A program made the position numbers and the translations under genes. Shown here in pieces: positions 18,275 to 26,002 of a DNA stretch of 46,896 bases (the stretch's first letter is position 1; every line of letters begins with the position of its first letter). This DNA is from RUG11272 sp045226335 (GTDB lineage Bacteria; Bacillota; Clostridia; Christensenellales; Aristaeellaceae). The DNA lies in assembly GCA_045226335.1 (NCBI GenBank), contig JBGVCH010000107.1:1-46896 (forward strand), read 5' to 3'. Under the pieces are notes generated by a model, which saw only the letters and a program-made list of their open reading frames with translations, made no database searches and was not told where the DNA came from.

Positions 18275-18959
18275 GGTTCAGCCTCCTCTCCAGCAGTCTG
18301 AGCAGCTTCGTCAACACCAGCACAATGATCAGATAGATCACTGCCACCATCAGGTAAGGGTTCACGAAGTCGTAGGTGATGTTCTTGATCTGGTTGCCAC
18401 GGCCTGTCAGATCAAACACGCCCACATAGCCGGCCACAGAAGTCTCCTTGATCAGAGCGATCATCTCGTTGCCGATGGCGGGGATGATAACGCGCACGGC
18501 CTGGGGCAGGATCACGTACTGCATGGTCTGGACCTTGTTCATGCCAAGGCTGCGGCCCGCTTCCATCTGGCCGACGTCCACCGAATTGATGCCGCTCCGG
18601 ATGATTTCAGCCACATAGGCGCCCGAGTTAATGCCGAAGCCCAGGATGCAGACCAGCAGCGGCTGACGCGTTCCCGTGAACACCGCGAACACAAGGACCA
18701 TCAAAAGCACCATGACGGGAATACCGCGAATCACGGTGGTATACAGGTTGCAGAGCTTATCAGCCCACCGGAGGGAGGGGTTGCCCTCCGCGAAATACTT
18801 GACCACGGCGATCAGTGTACCGATCGCCACACCGATCACCAGTGCGCCGATGCTGATAATAAACGTGTTCAGCAGACCTTCCGGGATCAGGTGCAGCAGG
18901 CCGCTCTCAATGAACGTCTGATGCAGTTTGGAAAACCAGTTGGTGAAGAAGTCAATCAC
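18261..18959 (-). CDS. Amino-acid ABC transporter permease (HisM/GlnP type)
   Basis: 232 residues, GTG start. Four to five membrane helices (about 20-50, 80-105, 105-120, 165-180, 200-222). The coupling EAA loop is GINSVDVGQMEAGRSLGM (about residues 123-140), which contacts the ATPase. N-terminal GLLNTFIISIGALVIGVAIG is typical of the family's TM1. It is a single permease gene, so the pore is probably a homodimer. It is separated from the binding-protein gene by 81 bases holding a hairpin that may lower its expression relative to the binding protein. Confidence 0.95.
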   Translation of the reverse strand: MIDFFTNWFSKLHQTFIESGLLHLIPEGLLNTFIISIGALVIGVAIGTLIAVVKYFAEGNPSLRWADKLCNLYTTVIRGIPVMVLLMVLVFAVFTGTRQPLLVCILGFGINSGAYVAEIIRSGINSVDVGQMEAGRSLGMNKVQTMQYVILPQAVRVIIPAIGNEMIALIKETSVAGYVGVFDLTGRGNQIKNITYDFVNPYLMVAVIYLIIVLVLTKLLRLLERRLNRDKR

Positions 18960-18991
18960 GCCGCCCGTTCACTCCCGTCAAAGAAGAAGAA

Positions 18992-19015
18992 GCTGCGGAT
19001 TGTTTCAGCCGCAGC
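18992..19015 (-). terminator. Hairpin between binding-protein and permease genes
   Basis: On the reverse strand GCTGCGG (19015-19009) pairs with CCGCAGC (18998-18992), then TTCTTCTTCTTTG. The pyrimidine-rich but broken T-run suggests a partial terminator or mRNA-stabilising hairpin, as is common downstream of binding-protein genes. Confidence 0.6.
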
Positions 19016-19040
19016 TCTCGATTGGTCACCTGGTGAGCTG

Positions 19041-19823
19041 TTACTGGATCGGGGCGATGTAGCCTTCGATCCCGTTGCTGGCGAAGATCTTTTCCATCTC
19101 GCCGGAGGTGATGAGCTCCTGGATCACGCCGTTGACCTTGTTGGCCAGCTCCGTGTTGCCCAGCTTGAACGCGAAGGCATAGGGCTCCTCGGTGATGGCT
19201 TCGGACAGCATGACCAGCTGGTTAGCCGCATTCTCCGCGTTGTACGCGGCGATCATCCGCATGCCAACACCCTTGTCGATGACCCATGCGTCCACCGTGC
19301 CGGTGGCCAGAGCCTGCTCAGCCTCGACGTTGTTCTTGAAGGAACTGAGTTTATACCCGTTCTCGGTGCAGAGGCTCTCAGCGGTGGTGCCGCTCTGAAC
19401 GGCGACCTTCTTGCCCTCCAAATCCGCAACGCCCTTGATGTCGCTGCCTTCCTTGACCACGATGGCAATCCCTTCGATGTAGTACACATCGGAGAAGAGG
19501 ACGTTCTTCTTGCGCTCTTCCGTCACGGTGAAGCCGGAAACGCCAATGTCATAGGTGCCGGTCTGAACGCCGGGAAGCACGGAGTCGAAGTCTACGGGTT
19601 GGATTTCCAGCTCGTAACCCAGCTTTTCGGCAACCTTCTTCATAATGTCGATCTCAATGCCCACATACTCAGTGCCATTCATGGACTCATAGGGCGGGAA
19701 GTCCGGGCTGGTACCCATGACCAGCTTGTTGGTCTTCGGAGAGAGCTTGGGAATGATGATGATGGCGGCGACGGCCAGCACGACGATGGCGATGATGGCA
19801 GCAAGGACCTTCTTGTTCTTCAT
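19041..19823 (-). CDS. Amino-acid ABC transporter substrate-binding protein (family 3)
   Basis: 260 residues from ATG 19823, with TTGAGGAGG before it; the upstream in-frame TTG is itself part of that site. The mature domain has the SBP_bac_3 signatures: MGTSPDFPPYESMNG, GIEIDIMKKVAEKLGYELE, the ligand-Arg region GFTVTEERKK, and VQSGTTAES. The N-terminus is KNKK then about 20 hydrophobic residues without any cysteine, so there is no lipobox. The protein must be held by an uncleaved N-terminal helix or released. Ligand: probably a basic or polar amino acid; the arginine-gene context suggests arginine-related uptake. Confidence 0.93.
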   Translation of the reverse strand: MKNKKVLAAIIAIVVLAVAAIIIIPKLSPKTNKLVMGTSPDFPPYESMNGTEYVGIEIDIMKKVAEKLGYELEIQPVDFDSVLPGVQTGTYDIGVSGFTVTEERKKNVLFSDVYYIEGIAIVVKEGSDIKGVADLEGKKVAVQSGTTAESLCTENGYKLSSFKNNVEAEQALATGTVDAWVIDKGVGMRMIAAYNAENAANQLVMLSEAITEEPYAFAFKLGNTELANKVNGVIQELITSGEMEKIFASNGIEGYIAPIQ

Positions 19824-19886
19824 GATGGTTTTCCTCCTCAAATATCTTCCTATGATCTTGGAGTATTCAGCGGCAAAGCCGCGGAA

Positions 19887-21113
19887 TCACTTTTGGTTGG
19901 CCGCGTTCACGTTGGCCTGGACCTTGATGGGCAGTCCGTAGAGGTTGATGAACCCGGCGGAATCCTTCTGGTCGTAATCGCTGGCGCCGAAGGTGGCGAT
20001 GTCCTCGGAGTAGAGGCTCCAGGGGCTCCAGATGCCGGCCTTGATGATGTTGCCCTTGTACAGCTTGAGCCGCACCTTGCCGGTGACATGCTCCTGCGTC
20101 TTGTCCACAAAAGCCGTCAGGGCTTCCCGCAGGGGGGTGAACCACTGGCCGTTGTACACCAGCTCCGCGAAGGTCACGGAGAGCCGCTCCTTCTCGTGGG
20201 CGGTCATCTTGTCCAGGGTGACGGTCTCCAGCGCCTTGTGGGCCGCGTAGAGGACGGTGCCGCCGGGGGTCTCATAGACGCCGCGGCACTTCATGCCCAC
20301 CAGCCGGTTCTCCACGATGTCCAGCAGGCCGATGCCGTTGGCACCGCCCAGTTCGTTGAGCTTCAGGATGACGTTCTTCGGGCTCATCTTCTCGCCGTCC
20401 AGCGCCACCGGCACGCCCTTCTCGAACTCGATCTCCACATAGGTGGGCTTGTCCGGGGCCTGCATCGGGGAGACGCCCATCTCCAGGAAGCCGGGCTTCT
20501 CGTACAGGGGCTCGTTGCCGGTGTCCTCCAGGTCCAGGCCCTCGTGGCTCAGGTGCCACAGGTTCTTGTCCTTGGAATAGTTGGTCTCCCGGTTGATCTT
20601 CAGCGGGATGTGATGGGCCTCGGCGTAGTCGATCTCCTCGTCGCGGCTCTTGATGTCCCAGATCCGCCAGGGGGCGATGACCGTCATATTGGGGGCGAAG
20701 TGCTTGATGGCCAGCTCGAACCGCACCTGGTCGTTGCCCTTGCCGGTGCAGCCGTGGCAGATGGCGTCGGCGCCTTCCTTCAGGGCCACGTCCACCAGGC
20801 CCTTGGCGATGCAGGGCCGCGCCGTGCTGGTGCCCAGCAGGTAGTCCTCGTACACCGCCCCCGCCTGCATGGTGGGGATGATGTAGTTCTCCACGTAATC
20901 GTCCGTCAGGTCCAGCACGTACAGCTTCGACGCGCCCGTGGCCAGGGCCTTCTCCTCCAGGCCCTCCAGCTCATCCGCCTGGCCCACGTTGCCGGAGACC
21001 GCGATGACCTCCGCGCCGTTGTAGTTCTCCTTCAGCCACGGGATGATGATGGATGTATCCAGACCGCCGGAATAGGCCAGCACGATCTTTTTGATCTCTT
21101 CCTTGCTCTTCAC
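19887..21113 (-). CDS. argG: Argininosuccinate synthase
   Basis: 408 residues, GTG start with AGGAGG ten bases before it. Joins citrulline and aspartate with ATP to argininosuccinate. ATP-pyrophosphatase loop AYSGGLDTSI (about residue 13), the STARPCIAK motif (about 95) and HGCTGKGNDQVRFE (about 116) are intact and the length is normal. First gene of the minus-strand arginine run. The argininosuccinate lyase gene argH, its usual partner, is not next to it or elsewhere in this window. A GCGGC-TTT-GCCGC hairpin sits just after the stop, before the binding-protein gene. Confidence 0.97.
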   Translation of the reverse strand: MKSKEEIKKIVLAYSGGLDTSIIIPWLKENYNGAEVIAVSGNVGQADELEGLEEKALATGASKLYVLDLTDDYVENYIIPTMQAGAVYEDYLLGTSTARPCIAKGLVDVALKEGADAICHGCTGKGNDQVRFELAIKHFAPNMTVIAPWRIWDIKSRDEEIDYAEAHHIPLKINRETNYSKDKNLWHLSHEGLDLEDTGNEPLYEKPGFLEMGVSPMQAPDKPTYVEIEFEKGVPVALDGEKMSPKNVILKLNELGGANGIGLLDIVENRLVGMKCRGVYETPGGTVLYAAHKALETVTLDKMTAHEKERLSVTFAELVYNGQWFTPLREALTAFVDKTQEHVTGKVRLKLYKGNIIKAGIWSPWSLYSEDIATFGASDYDQKDSAGFINLYGLPIKVQANVNAANQK

Positions 21114-21144
21114 GGGTCAGCACCTCCTGCAGAATTTCAAGGGC

Positions 21145-21173
21145 ACTATACAACCACATTGCATGAATGTCAA
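21145..21173 (-). promoter_or_regulatory. Promoter of argG and the arginine operon
   Basis: On the reverse strand TTGACA (21173-21168) and TATAGT (21150-21145) with a 17-base spacer. The spacer overlaps a 15-base dyad, ACATT-CATGC-AATGT, near 21157-21171, a plausible operator position. Confidence 0.8.
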
Positions 21174-21200
21174 GGGGATTTTGCAAATTTTCCGTGTTTT

Positions 21201-21262
21201 TTTGCATCATGCACGAATTTTATGCATCATTTGTGTATAATCTGCGTGCCGGATGCATAAAA
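21201..21262. promoter_or_regulatory. ArgR/AhrC-like operator cluster between argG and the Asp23 gene
   Basis: Three copies of a TTTT(A/T)TGCATC-type element occur here. Two form a perfect 11-bp inverted repeat: TTTTATGCATC (21218-21228) and GATGCATAAAA (21252-21262), spacing 23. On the reverse strand ATGCATAAAATTC (within 21209-21228) is close to the Bacillus ARG-box core ATGAATAAAAATTC. The cluster lies about 30-90 bases upstream of the argG -35 box, so control by an ArgR/AhrC-type arginine regulator is likely but inferred. Confidence 0.55.
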
Positions 21263-21293
21263 CAGTTGAAAAACCGAAAACGGCAGATGAAGG

Positions 21294-21322
21294 TTGCGAA
21301 TTGAGGGAATATCTGCTATAAT
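21294..21322 (+). promoter_or_regulatory. Promoter of the Asp23-nusB housekeeping run
   Basis: TTGCGA at 21294-21299 and TATAAT at 21317-21322 with a 17-base spacer, 59 bases before the Asp23 ATG at 21382. Confidence 0.75.
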
Positions 21323-21381
21323 ATGCGGAGCCGGGCAGCCGGCTTGAATGACGCGATCAACCCGCACAGGAGGTACCCGTT

Positions 21382-21843
21382 ATGGCCAGCAAAAAAGACA
21401 ATCAGCTCAAGACAGTCGACCCCGTGGAAGAGCCGGCTTCATCCATAACATACGCGAACGAAGTGATCGCCACCATCGCGGGCATGGCCGTGAACGATGT
21501 GGAAGGCGTCGCCGGCATGAGCAACCAGGGCGGCTCGAAGATGAGCGGCAAGAACAAGAACGTCACCCGCGGGATCCGCGTGGAAGTCAACGCGGAGGAC
21601 GTGAGCTGCGACGTGTTCCTGCTGATCGAATACGGCCGGCCCATCCAGAAGGTGGCCATGGAAGTGCAGGAGAACGTCCGCCGTTCACTGGAGTCCATGA
21701 CCGGCCTGCACGTGGCCCGGGTGGACGTTCACGTACAGGGCGTCAGCTTCGAGAAGGAAAACAGCGCCCTGAACGCCGCCGCCCAGCACGCGAAGCTGAC
21801 GCCGCCCGAAGAAGCGGCGAAGTCCGCTGTCTCCGATCAGTAA
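21382..21843 (+). CDS. Asp23/Gls24 family envelope stress protein
   Basis: 153 residues, ATG preceded by AGGAGG. The domain spans about residues 20-125: ITYANEVIATIAGMAVNDVEG, then IRVEVNAEDVSCDVFLLIEYG and a final VDVHVQGVSFE. This is the Asp23 (alkaline shock protein) fold, a small protein tied to the cytoplasmic side of the membrane through partner proteins and often linked to envelope homeostasis. The N-terminus has a short Lys/Asp-rich segment and the C-terminus a loose tail. It is the first gene of a long plus-strand run and precedes a small membrane protein, a common pairing in Clostridia. Confidence 0.93.
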   Translation: MASKKDNQLKTVDPVEEPASSITYANEVIATIAGMAVNDVEGVAGMSNQGGSKMSGKNKNVTRGIRVEVNAEDVSCDVFLLIEYGRPIQKVAMEVQENVRRSLESMTGLHVARVDVHVQGVSFEKENSALNAAAQHAKLTPPEEAAKSAVSDQ

Positions 21844-21873
21844 CGCGACACTTTGAGAGATGGAGGAGTCCGT

Positions 21874-22194
21874 ATGACGGATGAGGAAGACCTGCTTCAG
21901 AAGGAAGAACTGATCGCCGTCGAAGAACCCGCGCAGCCGCCGAAGGAGCCGGAAACCAAAAAGCAGTCCGACTCGCTGCTGGACGAGTTCATGGCTTTCG
22001 CGCGCAGAAACCGCCGCGCGTTTGCCGGCGCCATCGCGGGCATCCTTTTCGCCTGCCTCTGCATGCTGATCGGTTTCCTGAAAACGCTGTTTATCACGGC
22101 CATGGCGCTGCTGGGCGTTTTCCTGTTCTCCGTCGACGACAAGCAGGGCGCCGTCAAGCGCTTCATCGGCAAGTTTTTCCCGCCCAAGGACTGA
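21874..22194 (+). CDS. DUF2273-like small membrane protein
   Basis: 106 residues from ATG 21874, with GGAGGAG seven bases upstream (an earlier in-frame start would leave no site). The first 50 residues are highly acidic with Pro, then KKQSDSLLDEFM; two hydrophobic helices follow (about 55-72 and 76-93), ending in a basic tail GAVKRFIGKFFPPKD. Two helices plus genomic position after Asp23 match DUF2273, a partner group thought to tether Asp23-type proteins to the membrane. The acidic N-terminal extension makes it longer than typical members (60-80 residues). Confidence 0.75.
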   Translation: MTDEEDLLQKEELIAVEEPAQPPKEPETKKQSDSLLDEFMAFARRNRRAFAGAIAGILFACLCMLIGFLKTLFITAMALLGVFLFSVDDKQGAVKRFIGKFFPPKD

Positions 22195-22218
22195 CCCAGG
22201 ATACAGGAGATCGATCAC

Positions 22219-22662
22219 ATGGCAAGAACAACAGCCCGCGTCGCGGCGATGCAGCTGATTTTTGAGACCTGCGCCGGCGGAGAAGGCGGCGAGGAGTCCC
22301 TGCGGATGGTCTACGACGAACTGCGGGACGAGAAGACCCGCGCCGTCTCGGAGAAGGATCCCAGCCTGGCGGACCGGGCCTGGCTGGAGCGCGCGGTCAG
22401 CGGCGTGATGCGGGACCTGGACCTGCTGGACGCCCGGATCAACGCCGCCAGCAAGAACTGGACCGTGGAGCGCATGGCCCGGGTGGACCTGTCCATCCTG
22501 CGGCTGGCGGTGTGGGAACTGCTCAACGAGAAGGACACCCCCGGTGCTGTGGTGATCAACGAGGCCGTGGAGCTGGCCAACTGCTACTCCGGCGAGAGCA
22601 GCGGCCGTTTCATCAACGGCGTGCTGGGAACCATCCTGCGGGAAGAGGAAAAGGCCAGATGA
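22219..22662 (+). CDS. nusB: Transcription antitermination factor NusB
   Basis: 147 residues, ATG with CAGGAGA upstream. All-helical NusB fold: ARTTARVAAMQLIFE at the start, RMARVDLSILRLAVWELL (about residue 95) and the conserved PGAVVINEAVELANCYSGESSGRFINGVLG near the end. NusB pairs with NusE (S10) on boxA RNA to keep RNA polymerase going through rRNA operons. It overlaps the following gene by ATGA, indicating coupling. Synteny Asp23 - DUF2273 - nusB - xseA - xseB - ispA is typical of Firmicutes. Confidence 0.96.
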   Translation: MARTTARVAAMQLIFETCAGGEGGEESLRMVYDELRDEKTRAVSEKDPSLADRAWLERAVSGVMRDLDLLDARINAASKNWTVERMARVDLSILRLAVWELLNEKDTPGAVVINEAVELANCYSGESSGRFINGVLGTILREEEKAR

Positions 22663-23615
22663 CACAGGTCTGCGTGGGGATCGACACCAGCTGCTACACC
22701 ACGTCCTGCGCGGCCGTGACGACGGAGGACGAGGTGATCGCCTCCTGCCGCAGGCTGCTGCCGGTTCCCGCCGGGAGCCGGGGCCTCAGGCAGAGCGAAG
22801 CCGTCTTCGCCCATATCCGCCAGCTGCCGGAGTTGATGGAGGAGCTCCATCGGGCCATGGGCGGCATGGAGATCGCCGCCGTCTGCGCCTCCCGCACGCC
22901 GCGGGACGATCCGCAGTCCTATATGCCCGTCTTTCAGGTTGGGGATGCTCAGGCCCGCGCGTTGGCGGCGATGCTGGGCGTCCCTTCCTTTACGTCAACC
23001 CATCAGCGGGGCCATTTGGCGGCGGCCAGGCTGGACAGCGGGCTGGAGGCCGGGGATTACCTGGCCGTGCACCTCTCCGGCGGCACCACCGAGATCCTCA
23101 GCATGCGGGGCGAGGACCTGACCCTGCTGGGCGGAACGCTGGACCTTCATGCGGGGCAGCTGGTGGACCGCACCGGCGTGGCCCTGGGACTGTCCTTCCC
23201 CAGCGGGCCCCAGCTGGAGGCCCTGGCGCTGGAAGGGCAATCCGCCGCCCGGCTGCCGGTGAGCATGGACAAGGCCGCCCGGGGCATCCACCTCTCCGGC
23301 GCGGAAAGCCAGGTGCAGCGCTGGATCCGGGATCAGGCTCTGTCCCCCAATGACATCGCACGGGAAGTCTTCGACTTTCTGGCCCGGAGCACCGCCCGGC
23401 TGATCCTGAGCGGCGCGGAGGCCACCGGCATCCGGCAGGTGCTGGTCTTCGGAGGCGTCGCCTCGTCCCGGCTGCTCCGGGAGCTGCTCACCCAGCGGCT
23501 GCGCAAGGCGGATCCGGCCTTCGGCGTTCACTTCGGCCGGCCGGAGTATTCCGGGGACAACGCCGTGGGCGCAGCCCTCATCGGGGCGGAAAAACTGCGG
23601 CGCCTGTCCGCCTGA
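22659..23615 (+). CDS. TsaD/Kae1-like paralogue (O-sialoglycoprotein endopeptidase family)
   Basis: 318 residues, ATG overlapping the nusB stop. Kae1/TsaD-type ASKHA fold: VGIDTSCYTTSCA at the N-terminus, the metal-binding HxxxH in STHQRGHLAAA (about residue 112), LSGGTTEIL (about 141), a second glycine-rich loop VFGGVASSRLLRE (about 270) and YSGDNAVGAA near the end, where the Asp is the third ligand. TsaD itself makes the t6A modification of tRNA with TsaB/TsaE, but this protein is shorter and more divergent than true TsaD. Such nusB-linked paralogues occur in Clostridia with no settled function. Whether a true TsaD exists elsewhere cannot be seen here. Confidence 0.8.
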   Translation: MTQVCVGIDTSCYTTSCAAVTTEDEVIASCRRLLPVPAGSRGLRQSEAVFAHIRQLPELMEELHRAMGGMEIAAVCASRTPRDDPQSYMPVFQVGDAQARALAAMLGVPSFTSTHQRGHLAAARLDSGLEAGDYLAVHLSGGTTEILSMRGEDLTLLGGTLDLHAGQLVDRTGVALGLSFPSGPQLEALALEGQSAARLPVSMDKAARGIHLSGAESQVQRWIRDQALSPNDIAREVFDFLARSTARLILSGAEATGIRQVLVFGGVASSRLLRELLTQRLRKADPAFGVHFGRPEYSGDNAVGAALIGAEKLRRLSA

Positions 23616-23650
23616 TCCAATGACAACGACAAACAAAGGAGCTGACCGCC

Positions 23651-24496
23651 ATGTCCGCAGTCCGAATCGACGGAAAAGCCACCGCCCTGGCAATCCGGGA
23701 GGAGATCGCCCGGAAAACCGCCGAACTGAAAACCCGGGGCGTGACCCCCGGCCTGGCGGTGATCCTGGTGGGGGACGACCCCGCCAGCGAGATCTATGTC
23801 CGCAACAAGGGCATCGCCTGCGAGAAGGCCGGCATGCACAGCGAAACCGTCCGCCTGCCCGGGGACGCCACCCAGGCGCAGCTGGAGGCGGAGATCGACC
23901 GGCTGAACCGGGACCCCGCCATCGACGGCATCCTGGTGCAGCTGCCCCTCCCCCGCCACCTGGACGAGCGCAGTGCCCTGAAGGCCATCCGGCCGGAGAA
24001 GGACGTGGACGGCTTTCACCCGGTGAACGCCGGCAAACTGCTGGCCGGAGAGCCCACCGTCGTGCCCTGCACCCCCAAGGGGGTCATGCGGCTGCTCCGG
24101 GGCACGGGCCTGGCCCTGGACGGGCTGGAGGCCGTGGTGGTGGGCCGCTCCAACATCGTGGGCAAGCCCATGGCGCTGCTGCTGCTGCAGGCCGGCTGCA
24201 CCGTCACGGTGTGCCACAGCCGCACCCGGGACCTGGCCGCGGTGACCCGCCGGGCGGACGTACTGGTGTCTGCCGTGGGCAAAGCCGGCCTGATCCGAGC
24301 GGACATGGTGAAGCCCAGCGCGGCGGTGCTGGACGTGGGCATCAACCGGGTGGACGGCAAGGTCACCGGCGACGTGGCCTATGACGAGGTCTCCGAGGTG
24401 GCCGGATGGCTGACCCCCGTGCCCGGCGGCGTCGGGCCCATGACCATCGCCATGCTGCTGGAGAACACGCTGGAAGCCGCGGAGAAGCGCGCATGA
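23651..24496 (+). CDS. folD: Methylene-THF dehydrogenase / methenyl-THF cyclohydrolase
   Basis: 281 residues, ATG with AAAGGAG upstream. Bifunctional folate enzyme linking 5,10-methylene-, methenyl- and 10-formyl-tetrahydrofolate. Signatures: ASEIYVRNKGIACEKAG (about residues 45-61) with the catalytic Tyr and Lys, DGILVQLPLPRHLD (about 92), the nucleotide loop VVVGRSNIVGKPMA (about 160) and LTPVPGGVGPMTIAMLL near the end. Normal length. It overlaps xseA by ATGA. Confidence 0.97.
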   Translation: MSAVRIDGKATALAIREEIARKTAELKTRGVTPGLAVILVGDDPASEIYVRNKGIACEKAGMHSETVRLPGDATQAQLEAEIDRLNRDPAIDGILVQLPLPRHLDERSALKAIRPEKDVDGFHPVNAGKLLAGEPTVVPCTPKGVMRLLRGTGLALDGLEAVVVGRSNIVGKPMALLLLQAGCTVTVCHSRTRDLAAVTRRADVLVSAVGKAGLIRADMVKPSAAVLDVGINRVDGKVTGDVAYDEVSEVAGWLTPVPGGVGPMTIAMLLENTLEAAEKRA

Positions 24497-25752
24497 GCGA
24501 GGCATACGGCGCCGTCCTCAGCGTCAGCCAGCTCAACGCCTACGTGTCCCGGGCCCTGCGCTCGGACCGGGTGCTGCAGAACCTGCGGCTGCGGGGCGAG
24601 ATCAGCGGCTTTTCAGCCTATCCCAAGGCGTGGTATTTCACGCTGAAGGACGAGGGCGCGAAGCTCTCCTGCGTCATGTTCCGGGACGCTTACGCCCGGA
24701 GCAGCTTTGTCCCCCGCAACGGGGACCAGGTGGTCCTGCACGGGAACGCCGGGCTGTACGCCCAGGAAGGCCGGTTCCAGTTCATCGCGGACGCCATCCG
24801 GCCGGAGGGCGCGGGACTCCTGTGGCAGCGCTTCGAGGCCCTGAAGGAAAAGCTCCGGGCGGAGGGCCTGTTCGACGAGAGCCGGAAGCGTCCCCTGCCC
24901 CCGCGGCCCCGGCGCATCGCCGTGGTCACCTCCGGGGAAGGCGCGGTGTGGCACGACATCCACCGCATCGCCGGTGAGCGGGACCCCGGCGTGGCCCTGG
25001 TGCTGGTACCCTGCCGGGTGCAGGGCGCAGACGCCGCACCAACCGTGGTGGCCGGGATCCGCCGGGCCGCCGCGCTGCCGGAAGTGGATCTGCTGATCGT
25101 GGGCCGCGGCGGCGGGTCCATGGAGGATCTCTGGTGCTTCAACGAGGAAGCCGTCGCCCGGGCCATCGCGGCCTGCCCCATCCCGGTGATCTCCGCCGTG
25201 GGGCACGAGACGGACTTCACCATCGCGGACTTCGCCGCCGACCGCCGGGCCGCCACGCCCTCCAACGCGGCGGAGCTGGCCGTGCCGGACCGGGAGGACG
25301 CCCTGGCCGCCCTGGCCATGATCCGGGAGCGCCTCCGGCAGGCCGCCGAGGCATCCCTGCAGACGCGCGCCCTGGCCGTGTCCGGGCTCTACCGGCGGCT
25401 GCAGCAACTGGCACCGGACGCCCGGCTGGAGCAGCAGCGGCAGCGGATGGCCGGCATGAAGGCCAGGCTGGACCGGGCCGCGGAGAACGCCCTGACCGCC
25501 GCGGAGGGGGATGTCCGGATGGCCTGGCTGCGCTTTGACCAGGCCGCGGACGCCCGACTGACCGCGCTGGATCAGCTGGCGGCCCAAAGGAGAAAACAGC
25601 TGGAAGCCCTGAGCCCCCTGAAGGTGCTGAGCCGCGGGTACGCCCTGGTCATGGACGGCGACAAACCCGTCACCCGGGCCGCCCAGGCGCCGGAACATAT
25701 GCTGCTGCGTTTCGCGGACGGCGCCGTGCCGGTCCGCAGAGAGGAGGCCTGA
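24493..25752 (+). CDS. xseA: Exodeoxyribonuclease VII large subunit
   Basis: 419 residues from ATG 24493, overlapping the folD stop codon. An N-terminal OB-fold domain (AYVSRALRSDRVLQNLRLRGEI, YFTLKDEGAKLSCVMF) is followed by the nuclease domain: IAVVTSGEGAVWHDI (about 137), VGRGGGSMEDLWCFNEE (about 205) and PVISAVGHETDFTIADFAADRRAATPSNAAE (about 232). The C-terminal third is coiled-coil rich, where the small subunits attach. The enzyme degrades single-stranded DNA. xseB follows after 1 base. Confidence 0.97.
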   Translation: MSEAYGAVLSVSQLNAYVSRALRSDRVLQNLRLRGEISGFSAYPKAWYFTLKDEGAKLSCVMFRDAYARSSFVPRNGDQVVLHGNAGLYAQEGRFQFIADAIRPEGAGLLWQRFEALKEKLRAEGLFDESRKRPLPPRPRRIAVVTSGEGAVWHDIHRIAGERDPGVALVLVPCRVQGADAAPTVVAGIRRAAALPEVDLLIVGRGGGSMEDLWCFNEEAVARAIAACPIPVISAVGHETDFTIADFAADRRAATPSNAAELAVPDREDALAALAMIRERLRQAAEASLQTRALAVSGLYRRLQQLAPDARLEQQRQRMAGMKARLDRAAENALTAAEGDVRMAWLRFDQAADARLTALDQLAAQRRKQLEALSPLKVLSRGYALVMDGDKPVTRAAQAPEHMLLRFADGAVPVRREEA

Positions 25753-25753
25753 C

Positions 25754-26002
25754 ATGGCCGCGAAGAAGGAAAAGCCCGAAGTCCTGAGCTTCGAGGACCG
25801 CCTGGCGAAGGTGGAAGCCCTCATCGCCCGGATGGAGTCCGGCGCGGCTCCCCTGGAGGAAACCCTCAAGGACTATGAGGAAGGGATCCGCTGCCTGAAC
25901 GCCATGGAGAAAGACCTGCAGGCCGCGCGGCAGCGGCTGAGCATCCTGCGGGAACAGCCGGACGGCACCCTGCGGGAGGAGCCGCTGGAGGAGGAAGCAT
26001 GA
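25754..26002 (+). CDS. xseB: Exodeoxyribonuclease VII small subunit
   Basis: 82 residues, ATG with GAGGAGG upstream inside the xseA end. The core SFEDRLAKVEALIARMESGAAPLEETLKDYEEGI is diagnostic for XseB: a two-helix small subunit, several of which decorate each XseA. The remainder is a charged helix and an acidic tail. It overlaps ispA by ATGA. Confidence 0.95.
   Translation: MAAKKEKPEVLSFEDRLAKVEALIARMESGAAPLEETLKDYEEGIRCLNAMEKDLQAARQRLSILREQPDGTLREEPLEEEA

Noticed and set aside
18891..21260. A 789-codon open frame on the plus strand
   Set aside because: Covers the permease, binding protein and argG antisense; these have diagnostic motifs and the frame does not.
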